This document shows, one piece after another, positions 28,279 through 36,628 of a stretch of DNA of 47,523 nucleotides. How positions within the stretch are numbered: the first letter of the stretch is position 1; every line of letters starts with the position of its first letter. The notes beneath the pieces were generated by a model. That model made no database searches. It worked only from the letters and a program-made list of their open reading frames with translations, and was not told where the DNA came from. Source of the DNA: Methylacidimicrobium tartarophylax (GTDB lineage Bacteria > Verrucomicrobiota > Verrucomicrobiia > Methylacidiphilales > Methylacidiphilaceae); NCBI RefSeq assembly GCF_902143375.2, contig NZ_CABFVA020000015.1:1-47523 (forward strand), written 5' to 3'. The translations under genes were made by a program, and so were the position numbers.

Positions 28279-29180
28279 TCTTTCGCAAGGCAAGCCACTT
28301 CTATTGGCTCTCGCGCTACCTGACTCGCGCGCTCGACACGATCCGGCTCGTGGACGCTTATTGGCCTCTTTGCTGGGACGGCGGCAAAGGAAGGGGGGAA
28401 GCCTGCCTGATCCGACTGCGTCGGGCGTTGCGCATGGCGGTTCCCGGCCCCATCTTCGGACCGGCAGGCGAGCTCTTCTGGTTCCTGGAGGCCGAGGATA
28501 ATCCGCTGTCGATGAGGAGCTCGATCGAGGGCGCTCGGCTTAATGCTCGACACCTGCGGGTAGAACTTCCGGAAGAGCTTTGGGAGGTGCTCGGCCAATT
28601 TCCAGCCGGGCCACCGGTTTCGCCTGTCCCCATCGGCGATGTTCCGATCCCTCGCGCTCAGTTCCTCCAACGGGTAGAGGGAATCAGCTCCATCTACGAA
28701 ATCGCCCGATTCTCGCTGGAGCGGGGTGCTCCCCAGGATTGGCTCGTCCTGGGCCAGGGGATCGAAGGAATGGGAAACCTCGCCGCAGCTCTTTGCGCAC
28801 TCGCTCCGGACGACTCGGGAAGCCCCGCTCCCTCCTTGGAAGAAAAGACGGCGGTTCTCCGCGGATTTTCTTCTCTTCATGCCTACCGAGAGACCAGCGG
28901 TCCCTGCTACGAGGAAGAAGCCGTCTTCCGGTCTCTTCTGGGAGACCAACGGCTGCCCAGGAGCTTTGCTGCCCTGCTCTCCTCCACTTCTGCTTCCCTG
29001 GAGCGGCTGGAACAGAAGAGTTCGCACGCTCTCGCCTCTGCTTTCACGGCTGCCGGTGCGCTCGGCGCGGCTCTGAGTTCCCTGGGAAGCACCCCGAAGA
29101 AGAGGCTTGGCTATCTCTTGATGGAGCTTCAGATCGGCTGCAATCAGCTCCACCAGGAGATCGAAAAGGCACTGGTCTAG
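28275..29180 (+). CDS. Alpha-E domain protein (DUF403)
   Basis: A 301-residue, largely helical protein. It opens with the family signature KASHFYWLSRYLTRALDTIRLVDAYW and has a second repeat of the helical signature about residue 130 (QFLQRVEGISSIYEIARFSLERG). Alpha-E proteins have no demonstrated activity but nearly always sit next to the circularly permuted ATP-grasp. ATG 28275 overlaps the ATP-grasp stop by four bases; the open frame further upstream is a shadow. The gene ends 127 bases before lepA, with a strong hairpin in between. Confidence 0.88.
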   Translation: MIFRKASHFYWLSRYLTRALDTIRLVDAYWPLCWDGGKGRGEACLIRLRRALRMAVPGPIFGPAGELFWFLEAEDNPLSMRSSIEGARLNARHLRVELPEELWEVLGQFPAGPPVSPVPIGDVPIPRAQFLQRVEGISSIYEIARFSLERGAPQDWLVLGQGIEGMGNLAAALCALAPDDSGSPAPSLEEKTAVLRGFSSLHAYRETSGPCYEEEAVFRSLLGDQRLPRSFAALLSSTSASLERLEQKSSHALASAFTAAGALGAALSSLGSTPKKRLGYLLMELQIGCNQLHQEIEKALV

Positions 29181-29197
29181 CCGCCATTTCTCCCAAC

Positions 29198-29238
29198 CTT
29201 TCTCCTGCGGCGCGGCACCGGCCCGCCGGAGGAGAAAG
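29198..29238 (+). terminator. Strong hairpin after the alpha-E gene, no T-tract
   Basis: Fifteen-base arms at 29198-29212 and 29224-29238 pair with a single G-G mismatch, and GGC/GCC inside the loop extend the stem. It starts 18 bases after the stop codon and lies upstream of the lepA promoter. No U-run follows on either strand, so it may be a terminator of the non-canonical kind or an RNA-stability element. Confidence 0.5.
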
Positions 29239-29262
29239 CTTGAGAGAGAGCCGGTTTAACTT

Positions 29263-29290
29263 TTGCGCCATCCTCTTTCCCCCTTATAAG
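29263..29290 (+). promoter_or_regulatory. Sigma70-type promoter for lepA-lepB
   Basis: TTGCGC (29263-29268) and TATAAG (29285-29290) are 16 bases apart and end 17 bases before the lepA ATG. The GAGGGAAAG stretch between them and the ATG is a plausible ribosome site. Confidence 0.5.
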
Positions 29291-29307
29291 AGGGAAAGAA
29301 CGACCGC

Positions 29308-31116
29308 ATGTTTCCTCCATCCCGCATTCGCAACTTTTGCATCATCGCTCATGTAGATCATGGAAAGACGACCCTCTCGGATCGCCTGCTCCAGGCTACG
29401 GGCACGATTCCCGAACGGCAGATGCAAGATCAGCTCCTCGACTCCATGGACCTGGAGAGAGAGCGGGGGATCACGATCAAGGCTCATCCCGTGACGATGC
29501 GCTACCAGGCCGCGGATGGAGAAAGCTATCAACTCAACCTCATCGACACGCCCGGCCATGTGGATTTCTCCCACGAGGTTTCCCGAAGCCTCTCGGCTTG
29601 CGAAGGAGCGCTCCTGGTGATCGATGCCGCGCAAGGAGTCCAAGCGCAAACGGTTGCCAATGTTCATCTGGCCGCGCGACATGATCTCCACCTAATCCCG
29701 GTCATCAACAAGATCGACCTGCCGACGGCCAATCCAGCTTCGGTGAAACGCCAACTCGAGGAGGTCCTCGCCATTCCGGGAGAAGAAGCCGTCCTGGCGA
29801 GCGCCAAGGCGGGGATCGGAATCACCGAGATTCTGGAGGCGGTGGTTCATCGGATTCCTCCCCCGCAGCCGATCGACGACGGGATCATCCGCGCCCTGGT
29901 CTTCGACTCGGTTTTCGATCCCTACCGTGGAGTGGTCCTCTATGTCCGCGTCCGCTCGGGGGAACTCTCCCGCGGCCAGAAGATCCTCTTGATGGCCACC
30001 CAGGGGGTTTACGAAATCAAAGAGGTGGGCATCTTCTGCCCCAAGATGACCTTGCAGGATCGCCTCAAGGCGGGAGCGACCGGCTATGTGATCGCCAACA
30101 TGAAGAGTCCGCACGAGGTGAAGGTCGGCGATACGCTCACTTCCGCGCTCCGTCCCGCTCAGGAACCGCTCTCCGGTTTCCTGGAAGCCCGGCCGATGGT
30201 CTTCAGCGGCATCTATCCACTCAATCCGGCGGATTTTGAAAAGCTCAGGAGCGCTCTACTCAAGCTCCAGCTCAACGATCCCGCCATCGTCTTCACCCAA
30301 GAGAGCTCGGCGGCGCTGGGATCGGGCTTGCGCTGCGGCTTTTTGGGACTGCTCCATATGGAGATCGTGCAGGAGCGGCTGCGGCGCGAACACGATGTCG
30401 AGATTCTGGCCACCTATCCCAGCGTCGTCTACCAGGTGAAGCTCACGAATGGGACCCAGGTCGAGATCGACAACCCGCTGCGCCTCCCCGATCCTTCCCT
30501 GATCGAAACAATCGCGGAGCCGACGGTGCGCGTTTTTCTGCTGATTCCTACGGAACGAATCGGAGAGATTCTGCAACTGGTGTTGGATAAGCGGGGAACC
30601 TGCGAGTCGACCGAATCGGCGGGGGAGAACCGCGTGATGCTCCGATGCCGCCTCCCCTTGAGCGAAATCCTGGTCGATTTCAACGATCGGTTGAAGTCGC
30701 TCACGCGAGGGTATGGGTCGATGGATTATGAGCCCGCCCCCTACCAGACCGAAGACCTGATCAAGCTCGACATCCTCGTCAACGGAGAACCGGTCGATGC
30801 CTTTTCCTGCATCGTGGCGCGCAGCCGGGCCGAGGCGCGGGGAAGAGCGATTCTCGCCAAGCTGCGGGATTTCATCCCACGGCATCTTTTCAAGATCGCG
30901 ATCCAGGCTGCCGTCGGAAGCAAGATCCTCGCACGTGAGGATATCGGTTCCGTCGGGAAAAACGTTACGGCGAAATGCTACGGAGGGGACATCACCCGGA
31001 AGCGGAAGCTCCTGGAGAAGCAGAAGGAAGGCAAGAAACGAATGAAGACATTTGGCCGTGTCGACATCCCGCAGGAAGCATTTCTGCAGATCCTAAAAAC
31101 GGAGACCGGGACATGA
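29308..31116 (+). CDS. lepA: Elongation factor 4 (LepA)
   Basis: Ribosome-associated GTPase of 602 residues, the normal EF4 length. G1 AHVDHGKTT is at residues 14-22, switch I and G2 ERERGITIKA follow, G3 DTPGHVDFSHEV and G4 NKIDLP are intact. The C-terminal EF4-specific domain includes GYGSMDYEPAPYQ and the basic CYGGDITRKRKLLEKQKEGKKRMK segment. LepA promotes back-translocation or assists 30S assembly. It is transcribed from a promoter just upstream and overlaps lepB by four bases (ATGA), an arrangement seen in many bacteria. Confidence 0.98.
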   Translation: MFPPSRIRNFCIIAHVDHGKTTLSDRLLQATGTIPERQMQDQLLDSMDLERERGITIKAHPVTMRYQAADGESYQLNLIDTPGHVDFSHEVSRSLSACEGALLVIDAAQGVQAQTVANVHLAARHDLHLIPVINKIDLPTANPASVKRQLEEVLAIPGEEAVLASAKAGIGITEILEAVVHRIPPPQPIDDGIIRALVFDSVFDPYRGVVLYVRVRSGELSRGQKILLMATQGVYEIKEVGIFCPKMTLQDRLKAGATGYVIANMKSPHEVKVGDTLTSALRPAQEPLSGFLEARPMVFSGIYPLNPADFEKLRSALLKLQLNDPAIVFTQESSAALGSGLRCGFLGLLHMEIVQERLRREHDVEILATYPSVVYQVKLTNGTQVEIDNPLRLPDPSLIETIAEPTVRVFLLIPTERIGEILQLVLDKRGTCESTESAGENRVMLRCRLPLSEILVDFNDRLKSLTRGYGSMDYEPAPYQTEDLIKLDILVNGEPVDAFSCIVARSRAEARGRAILAKLRDFIPRHLFKIAIQAAVGSKILAREDIGSVGKNVTAKCYGGDITRKRKLLEKQKEGKKRMKTFGRVDIPQEAFLQILKTETGT

Positions 31117-32261
31117 GATCCTCGCCTTTCTCGTTCTCGGCCAAACGAGAACTCCGTCGCCTCTGCCGGGATCTGGACCACCTGAGGAAGGCCATTGGAC
31201 GGCTGCGCGTTCGTCAGAAAGACCTGCTCTCCTTGGATGCACAACAAGAGGCGGAAACTTTTGAGAGGGAGGTCGCCTCGTTTCTTTCGAATCCGCAAGC
31301 CTCCGGCACGACCGCTCCTCTTCTCTTCGACCGAGGAGAAAAGCTGGCCACGCGGCTCTTTCCGCCGAGGCGTTGGGCGGGGCTGCGAGAAAACGTGGAG
31401 ATTTTCCTGGTGGCGATCGCGGCGGCGCTGGCCATCCGAGCCTATTTCCTCCAGCCGTTCAAGATTCCCACCGATTCGATGAAGCCGACTCTCTACGGGA
31501 TTCAGACGATCGCCCGGGCGGAGCCACCTCCCTCGGCTCCCGTTCGTCTTCTCCATCTGTTCCTTTTCGGCAGGCAATATCACTATCTGCGCTTCTCCCG
31601 CGACGTGTCGCTCGTCGGTTTGGTCCCAGGAAAGTTCTTCGTCGAATACACCGATCTCCTCTTCGAGGACGGAGAGAAGCGGCGCGTCTGGGTGCCGGCC
31701 CCAATCTTGATCTACAAAATCGGCCTCCAGTCCGGTCTGTTCTTTCGGGCGGAAGAGCCCATCTTCAACTTCATGACCGTGGCAGGGGACCAGGTGTTGG
31801 TGAACAAGGCGGTCTACAACTTTCACCCCCCGCGGCGCGGTGAGGTCTTCGTCTTCCGGACCGCCGGCATCGAAGGCATCGAAGCGACCATGCGGGAACA
31901 CGGCCTCGATGGATCGCTCTTTTACATCAAGCGATGCGTCGGAGTTCCCGGCGATCGCCTTCAGATCGACCCGCCCTTTCTGCGCATCAACGGGAGCACG
32001 ACTCCTCCGAATGCGGCCATGGCGCGCGTCGAGGCCGGACGCAACGGCTACCACGGCTATGTCGTCCTCCCGGGCCAACAGTATCTCTTATCCCCGGAAG
32101 AGCAGGTGGTCGTCCCCAAGGACGGTTATTGGGCGATGGGCGACAATAGCCCTGATAGCCAAGACAGCCGCTTCTGGGGACCCGTTCCCCGCTACGATCT
32201 TGTGGGAACCGGCTCCTTCGTCTACTGGCCTTTTAGCCCGCGCTGGGGCTGGATTCACTGA
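31113..32261 (+). CDS. lepB: Signal peptidase I, long form
   Basis: Membrane-bound serine protease that removes Sec and Tat signal peptides. The 382-residue product has the catalytic Ser122 in IPTDSMKPTL right after the membrane helix (about 95-115), the general-base Lys273 in FYIKRCVGVPGD, and the box E motif GDNSPDSQDSRFWG. Compared with E. coli it has a polar, coiled-coil-like N-terminal extension (residues 10-60) before the single membrane helix. About 150 residues separate the Ser and Lys boxes instead of the usual 50-60, so an extra domain is inserted between them. The 3' end overlaps the convergent stress-protein gene by 7 bases. Confidence 0.95.
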   Translation: MRSSPFSFSAKRELRRLCRDLDHLRKAIGRLRVRQKDLLSLDAQQEAETFEREVASFLSNPQASGTTAPLLFDRGEKLATRLFPPRRWAGLRENVEIFLVAIAAALAIRAYFLQPFKIPTDSMKPTLYGIQTIARAEPPPSAPVRLLHLFLFGRQYHYLRFSRDVSLVGLVPGKFFVEYTDLLFEDGEKRRVWVPAPILIYKIGLQSGLFFRAEEPIFNFMTVAGDQVLVNKAVYNFHPPRRGEVFVFRTAGIEGIEATMREHGLDGSLFYIKRCVGVPGDRLQIDPPFLRINGSTTPPNAAMARVEAGRNGYHGYVVLPGQQYLLSPEEQVVVPKDGYWAMGDNSPDSQDSRFWGPVPRYDLVGTGSFVYWPFSPRWGWIH

Positions 32262-32725
32262 GCGGGCGCTTCGCCCTCGGTCCGCACCAGAAGGATCGGC
32301 GCTTCCGTGAGCCGCCGAACCGGCAAGGAAGTGCTTCTGCCGAAGAGTGCCCCCAAGATCGTGTGCGCGTGGCTACCCATGACGATCAGATCGGCGCCTT
32401 TTTCCTTCGAAGTCCGAACGATCTGGCTGACAGGATCCCCAAGAGCGAGTTCCACCTCGACGGAAAGACCTTGGCTCCGCAGTTCTTCAGCCCGGTCTTC
32501 GAGATATTGCCGCGCCCGATTCATCGCTTCGTCTTGACGCAGCGCAATCCGCTCGCCGGATTCGAGCGTCCACTCCTCGATTCCGGCGAGCGGGAAAGCC
32601 GGAAGGGGTGAGACATGCAGAAGGACGAGCCTCGCTCCCGAAAGCCGAGCAAACTCGCGGGCGTGGCTTAAGACCGCTTCATCCAACGGACTCTGCTCCA
32701 GCGGCACCAATAGGCAGTGATACAT
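32255..32725 (-). CDS. Universal stress protein (UspA family)
   Basis: A 156-residue single-domain UspA protein. It begins MYHCLLVPLEQSPLDEAVL, with the first strand and helix of the fold, and ends with the ATP-loop region DLIVMGSHAHTILGALFGRSTS. The nucleotide consensus G-x2-G-x9-G-S/T is imperfect: the second glycine is Ala and the third is followed by Arg, so ATP binding is doubtful. ATG 32725 lies 61 bases after a T-tract that may terminate fhs. It probably helps under stress or starvation, as the family generally does. Confidence 0.92.
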   Translation of the reverse strand: MYHCLLVPLEQSPLDEAVLSHAREFARLSGARLVLLHVSPLPAFPLAGIEEWTLESGERIALRQDEAMNRARQYLEDRAEELRSQGLSVEVELALGDPVSQIVRTSKEKGADLIVMGSHAHTILGALFGRSTSLPVRRLTEAPILLVRTEGEAPAQ

Positions 32726-32785
32726 AAAGAGAAGAGATCGACGTCAACTTCGTTAGTGTATTCGCAGCATTACCATTCTTCCGCC

Positions 32786-32830
32786 AAAAAAAACAGCCTT
32801 TAGCGAGACTCACTCCGCGCCCCCAGTCTC
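32786..32830 (-). terminator. Possible terminator of fhs
   Basis: On the minus strand, after the fhs stop, GAGACT/AGTCTC arms (32825-32830 and 32805-32810) enclose 14 bases, and a run of eight T follows at 32793-32786. The stem is short and is 11 bases from the T-run, so the call is tentative. Confidence 0.35.
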
Positions 32831-32858
32831 TCCTGCGAAACAGTTGGGCAAGGCAGGC

Positions 32859-34538
32859 TTAAAGCGCGCCCACGATCCGACCGTCCTCATCAATGTCGAT
32901 TTGCAGCGAGGCGGGATCCTCCGGCAGCCCAGGCATGGTGAGGATCTCTCCACACAGAGCGAGCACGTAGCGCGCTCCGGCCGCAAGGCGAACCTCCCGA
33001 ACGGGAAGCGAGTGCCCTTCGGGCGCTCCGCGGAGTCGGGGATCGGCGGAAAACGAGTACTGAGTCTTGGCAAAACAGACGGGCAACTTCCCAAATCCTT
33101 CCTCCTCCATACGGGAGAGCGCTCGTCGAACGGATGGCTTGGCCGTCACCTCTCCGGCTCCGTAGACCTTTTCGGCAACGGAGACCATTTTCTCCCACAG
33201 GGGAGTCTCGTCATCATAGAGAAAACGGAAGCGGGAGGGGGTCTGCTCCACCGCCTCCAGCAGCTTTCGGCCGAGCTCTTCGGCTCCCGCCCCTCCTTCG
33301 GCCCAGTGTCGGCACTCGGCGGAAGGCACACCCATATTCCTCGCTCCTTGCTCGACGCACTGCAACTCGGCGTCCGTGTCCGTCGCAAACCGATTCCAGG
33401 CGATGATCACGGGCAGTCCAAAAAGGTCGCGCATGATCCGCACATGCCTGCGCAAATTGGCGAGCCCCGCTTCCAAGGCCCCAAGGTCTTCCCGATCGAG
33501 GGCATCCAACGGAAGACCGCCATGCAGCTTGAGCGCCCGAATGGTTGCGACGATCACCGCCGCGGACGGCCGCAAACCCGATTGACGGCAGAAGATATCG
33601 ACAAACTTTTCGCCGCCGAGATCGCTTCCGAAACCCGCCTCCGTGACCACCCAGTCCGCGAGGCTCAACGCCGCTTCGGCAGAGATCACGGAGCTGCATC
33701 CATGGGCGATGTTCCCGAATGGTCCACCATGAATGAAGGCGGGAACCTGCTCGAGCGTCTGCGCCAGGTTCGGAAGAAAGGCGTGTCGGAGCACCGCCGC
33801 CATCGCCCCGGCCGCCCCCAGATCCCCGGACGACACCGACCCGCCGCCGAGGCGTGCACCGACGCGAATCTGCGACAAGCGAGTGCGAAGATCGTGATAA
33901 TCCCGGGCAAGACAGAGGATCGCCATCACTTCGGAAGCGGCGACAATTTCGAATCCTTCCTGCCTCACCCACCCTTTACGGCCATCGAGACCGACAACGA
34001 TCCGCCGCAAGGCCCGGTCGTTGATGTCGATCACCCGCTTCCACTGGAGGCGGCTCGGATCGAGGCGAAGCTCGTTTCCCTGATAGAAGTGATTGTCCGC
34101 GAGAGCCGAAAGTAGGTTATGAGCGAGACCGACCGCTGCGAAATCTCCTGTAAACTCGAGATTGATCTCCTCCCGGGGAATGACCTGCGCCCGGCCCGCT
34201 CCCGTCGCTGCTCCCTTTCGGCCGAAGATCGGTCCGATCGATGGCTCGCGAAGGCAGACCGCCGTCTTTTGCCCGAGGCGTTGCAAGGCATCGGCCAAGC
34301 CGATTGCGGTTGTCGTCTTCCCTTCCCCGGCTGGAGTGGGCGTGATGGCCGTAACCACGACCAATCGGCCTTTCGGCCGATGGCGCAGGCTTTTGAGGAG
34401 AGACCAGCGCAGCTTGGCATATCCTTGCCCGCAAAAAAGAAGGGCTTCCTTCGGGATGTCCAGCCTGGCCCCGATTTCCTCGATCGGGACGACCCGAGCA
34501 TGCTGTGCGATGGCAAGGTCGGTGAACGGATGGCTCAT
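32859..34538 (-). CDS. fhs: Formate-tetrahydrofolate ligase
   Basis: Cytosolic ATP-dependent enzyme joining formate to tetrahydrofolate to give 10-formyl-THF, used in assimilation of one-carbon units and purine synthesis. The 559-residue protein has the usual length. The ATP loop PTPAGEGKTT is at residues 67-76. Conserved segments include GAGRAQVIPREEINLEFTGD, KRVIDINDRALR, FGNIAHGCSS and TEAGFGSDLGGEKF. ATG 34538 has GAGGAGA at about 6 bases; longer open sequence upstream is noncoding. If the organism is a methylotroph this is a likely route from formate into the folate pool; that link is inference. Confidence 0.97.
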   Translation of the reverse strand: MSHPFTDLAIAQHARVVPIEEIGARLDIPKEALLFCGQGYAKLRWSLLKSLRHRPKGRLVVVTAITPTPAGEGKTTTAIGLADALQRLGQKTAVCLREPSIGPIFGRKGAATGAGRAQVIPREEINLEFTGDFAAVGLAHNLLSALADNHFYQGNELRLDPSRLQWKRVIDINDRALRRIVVGLDGRKGWVRQEGFEIVAASEVMAILCLARDYHDLRTRLSQIRVGARLGGGSVSSGDLGAAGAMAAVLRHAFLPNLAQTLEQVPAFIHGGPFGNIAHGCSSVISAEAALSLADWVVTEAGFGSDLGGEKFVDIFCRQSGLRPSAAVIVATIRALKLHGGLPLDALDREDLGALEAGLANLRRHVRIMRDLFGLPVIIAWNRFATDTDAELQCVEQGARNMGVPSAECRHWAEGGAGAEELGRKLLEAVEQTPSRFRFLYDDETPLWEKMVSVAEKVYGAGEVTAKPSVRRALSRMEEEGFGKLPVCFAKTQYSFSADPRLRGAPEGHSLPVREVRLAAGARYVLALCGEILTMPGLPEDPASLQIDIDEDGRIVGAL

Positions 34539-34591
34539 AAAGTTTCTCCTCAATGGCCTCTCGGCCGGTTCTTTCGCGAGCGCATTTCTCC

Positions 34592-34621
34592 TTGGCTTTC
34601 CCGCGCTTCTCCCCCTATCAT
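34592..34621 (+). promoter_or_regulatory. Possible promoter for the ResB-like gene
   Basis: TTGGCT (34592-34597) and TATCAT (34616-34621) are 18 bases apart. The -10 overlaps a TATGAT read on the opposite strand (34618-34623), which could serve fhs, so the divergent spacer may hold back-to-back promoters. A start near 34628 would give a leader of about 34 bases to the GTG at 34662. Confidence 0.4.
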
Positions 34622-34661
34622 ATTCGCCTCCAAACACGCGATAGGCTTCCCATCCGTCCGG

Positions 34662-36572
34662 GTGAAATTTTTCACTTCCCTCTCCGATCAGGCGCGCCAG
34701 GAGCTCATCGCCGAGCGTAAGCGCAAGTCCGCTTTTTGGAGAGTCGTTCATGCGCTGGGTTCTCTTCCGCTGGCTGTCGGCCTTCTTCTTAGCCTGGCTG
34801 CGGCCTGCGCAGCGGCGACCTTGATCGAGTCGCGCTTCGATTCGGCGGTGGCCCAGCACTACGTCTATCGCTCTCCATGGTTCCTCGGCTGGTTGGTCCT
34901 TCTCTGCCTCAATCTCTTCTCCGTCACCCTCACCCGAATCCCCTGGAAACGACGCCACCTAGGCTTCGTAGTCACCCATTACGGAATCATTCTCCTACTG
35001 ACGGGGGCCATGATCGGACGGCTTGGCGGCTTCGAAGGGTTCGTCCACCTGCGGTTGGGAGATCCTCCCGAAGATCGTGTGACGCTCAATCAAACCGCTC
35101 TTTTTCTGGAAGATCCGTTTCGCCGGGAAATCTTCCGGGTGGCCTTTCCTGCGGAGCTCTGGCGCCCCAGTCTTGACCATCCGCGCACGCTCGCCATTCC
35201 GGGGACGGACCTCCGCTTGGTGATCGACGATTTTTCCTCCGACTTGATTCTCGCCGAGGAGGTCGTTTCCTCCTCCGATCCTTCCGCCGGAGGCGGAGCC
35301 ACCCTCCTCCTGCAGAGCCGGATGGCCGGGCAAAAGACTCTTCTGGCACTTCTGGAGAAGGAGCCTGCCCACCAGACCCAGGATTTCTTTGGCCTCGCCA
35401 AGATCCACTGGCTCACCGAACCGCCCACTTCTTCTCCCGGGCGATCGCTGCATGAGGCCGAGGTGATCTTCGCCCGCGCTCCCGAGCAGCCGATCACGCA
35501 TGCCGTGGAGGGGGTCCCTTCTCGCTACCGCTTTTTCCTCGTCCCGGACGATCAGAGTCAGCAGATGCTTCTGGTCGCGATCTCTCCCTCGGGAGAAAAG
35601 AATGCTTGGGAAGTCACAAAGCATTTAGGCAAGCCGCTCGACTTGCCCGGCGGTGCGCAAGCGCTTTTGACCGGATATTGGCCCAACTTTGCCATGAGAG
35701 AGGGGAAGCCGACCTCTCTCTCGGAGAGTCCCGACAATCCCGCCGTCTTGGTGCAACTCAGCTGGACGGAAGGCGAGGGCTCCTCGCCCGGCCTTTCCTT
35801 ATGGAAATCTTCTGAAGGCGACCGGATCGGCTATCGGGCCTTCAATCGCCGGGGCCAGATCTCCGCAGAGGGGGCTGCCAACCCCGGCCAGATGTTTTCT
35901 CTGGGATGGGCCGACTGGGAGGCTGCGGTTCTCCGCTACGAGCCTCGCGCGTCGATTCAGACGACCGTTCGCAAACGGGAAGCCGGCACGGCCTTCACGA
36001 TGGCGATCGGATCGGGCGTCCGCGGCCGGGTGGAGGATCCCAAGAACCAGCTCCAATCCTCTCCTCTTTGGATCCTCTCCGGTCTCACCCAAACCTTCAC
36101 GATGCAAGGGATTCCCGTTCGAGTGGCCTACGGGCTGGAAAGCCGGCCTCTCCCCTTCCGGATTTCCCTGGAAAAGTTCGTTGTCCCGCGCGAGGAAGGA
36201 AGCGATGCGCCCGTTGACTTCCAGGCCACGGTCCGCTTCACCGATCCGAAAACGGGCGTGCAACGCCTCGAGACCGCTCACATGAACTCTCCTGCCATTT
36301 TTCCAGGGAGTTTCTGGCGCTCCGCTCTTGGACGTAACTACAAATTTTCTCAGGCTTCCTGGAATCCCCGGGATCTCCACGAAACTACCCTTCAAGTTCT
36401 CTATGATCCGGGCTGGCCGTTCAAGTGGATCGGCTCGATCTTGATTTGCGGAGGCATTCTCCTCATGTTCCTCCATCGTGGAGACAGACAGAAGGCAGGT
36501 CCGATTCCCACGGTTCTCCCGCCCGAAGAGGTTGCCTCGGAGCAGGGTGCCGGCGCTGCGCCGGCTCGGTAG
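34662..36572 (+). CDS. ResB-like cytochrome c biogenesis protein
   Basis: A 636-residue membrane protein. Three hydrophobic segments near the N-terminus (about residues 31-50, 68-85 and 98-115; e.g. LGSLPLAVGLLLSLAAACAAATLIESRF) are followed by a large periplasmic domain of about 470 residues and a last helix (WIGSILICGGILLMFL). This is the layout of ResB/Ccs1, which with ResC/CcsA holds and ligates heme to apocytochrome c (system II). No ccsA gene is seen next to it. The GTG at 34662 is chosen because it follows the promoter-like pair and gives a short cytosolic N-terminus; no clear Shine-Dalgarno supports it, so the start is uncertain. Confidence 0.83.
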   Translation: MKFFTSLSDQARQELIAERKRKSAFWRVVHALGSLPLAVGLLLSLAAACAAATLIESRFDSAVAQHYVYRSPWFLGWLVLLCLNLFSVTLTRIPWKRRHLGFVVTHYGIILLLTGAMIGRLGGFEGFVHLRLGDPPEDRVTLNQTALFLEDPFRREIFRVAFPAELWRPSLDHPRTLAIPGTDLRLVIDDFSSDLILAEEVVSSSDPSAGGGATLLLQSRMAGQKTLLALLEKEPAHQTQDFFGLAKIHWLTEPPTSSPGRSLHEAEVIFARAPEQPITHAVEGVPSRYRFFLVPDDQSQQMLLVAISPSGEKNAWEVTKHLGKPLDLPGGAQALLTGYWPNFAMREGKPTSLSESPDNPAVLVQLSWTEGEGSSPGLSLWKSSEGDRIGYRAFNRRGQISAEGAANPGQMFSLGWADWEAAVLRYEPRASIQTTVRKREAGTAFTMAIGSGVRGRVEDPKNQLQSSPLWILSGLTQTFTMQGIPVRVAYGLESRPLPFRISLEKFVVPREEGSDAPVDFQATVRFTDPKTGVQRLETAHMNSPAIFPGSFWRSALGRNYKFSQASWNPRDLHETTLQVLYDPGWPFKWIGSILICGGILLMFLHRGDRQKAGPIPTVLPPEEVASEQGAGAAPAR

Positions 36573-36589
36573 CGGGCAGGCGCAGCCCG
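36549..36589 (+). other. Two GC-rich hairpins at the resB-pheS junction
   Basis: A perfect 7-base stem with a three-base loop (36549-36565) lies in the last resB codons and a second CGGGC/GCCCG stem (36573-36589) directly follows the stop. No T-run is present. They could slow or end transcription before pheS, or protect the resB message. Confidence 0.4.
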
Positions 36590-36628
36590 TATGAGATCAA
36601 AAAGTTCTCGCAGCAAGGAGAGTGGTCT

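Noticed and set aside
27175-29153. Minus-strand frames of 372 and 377 codons opposite the ATP-grasp and alpha-E genes
   Set aside because: Compositionally shadow-like and without ribosome sites; the plus-strand genes have family signatures and a four-base overlap.
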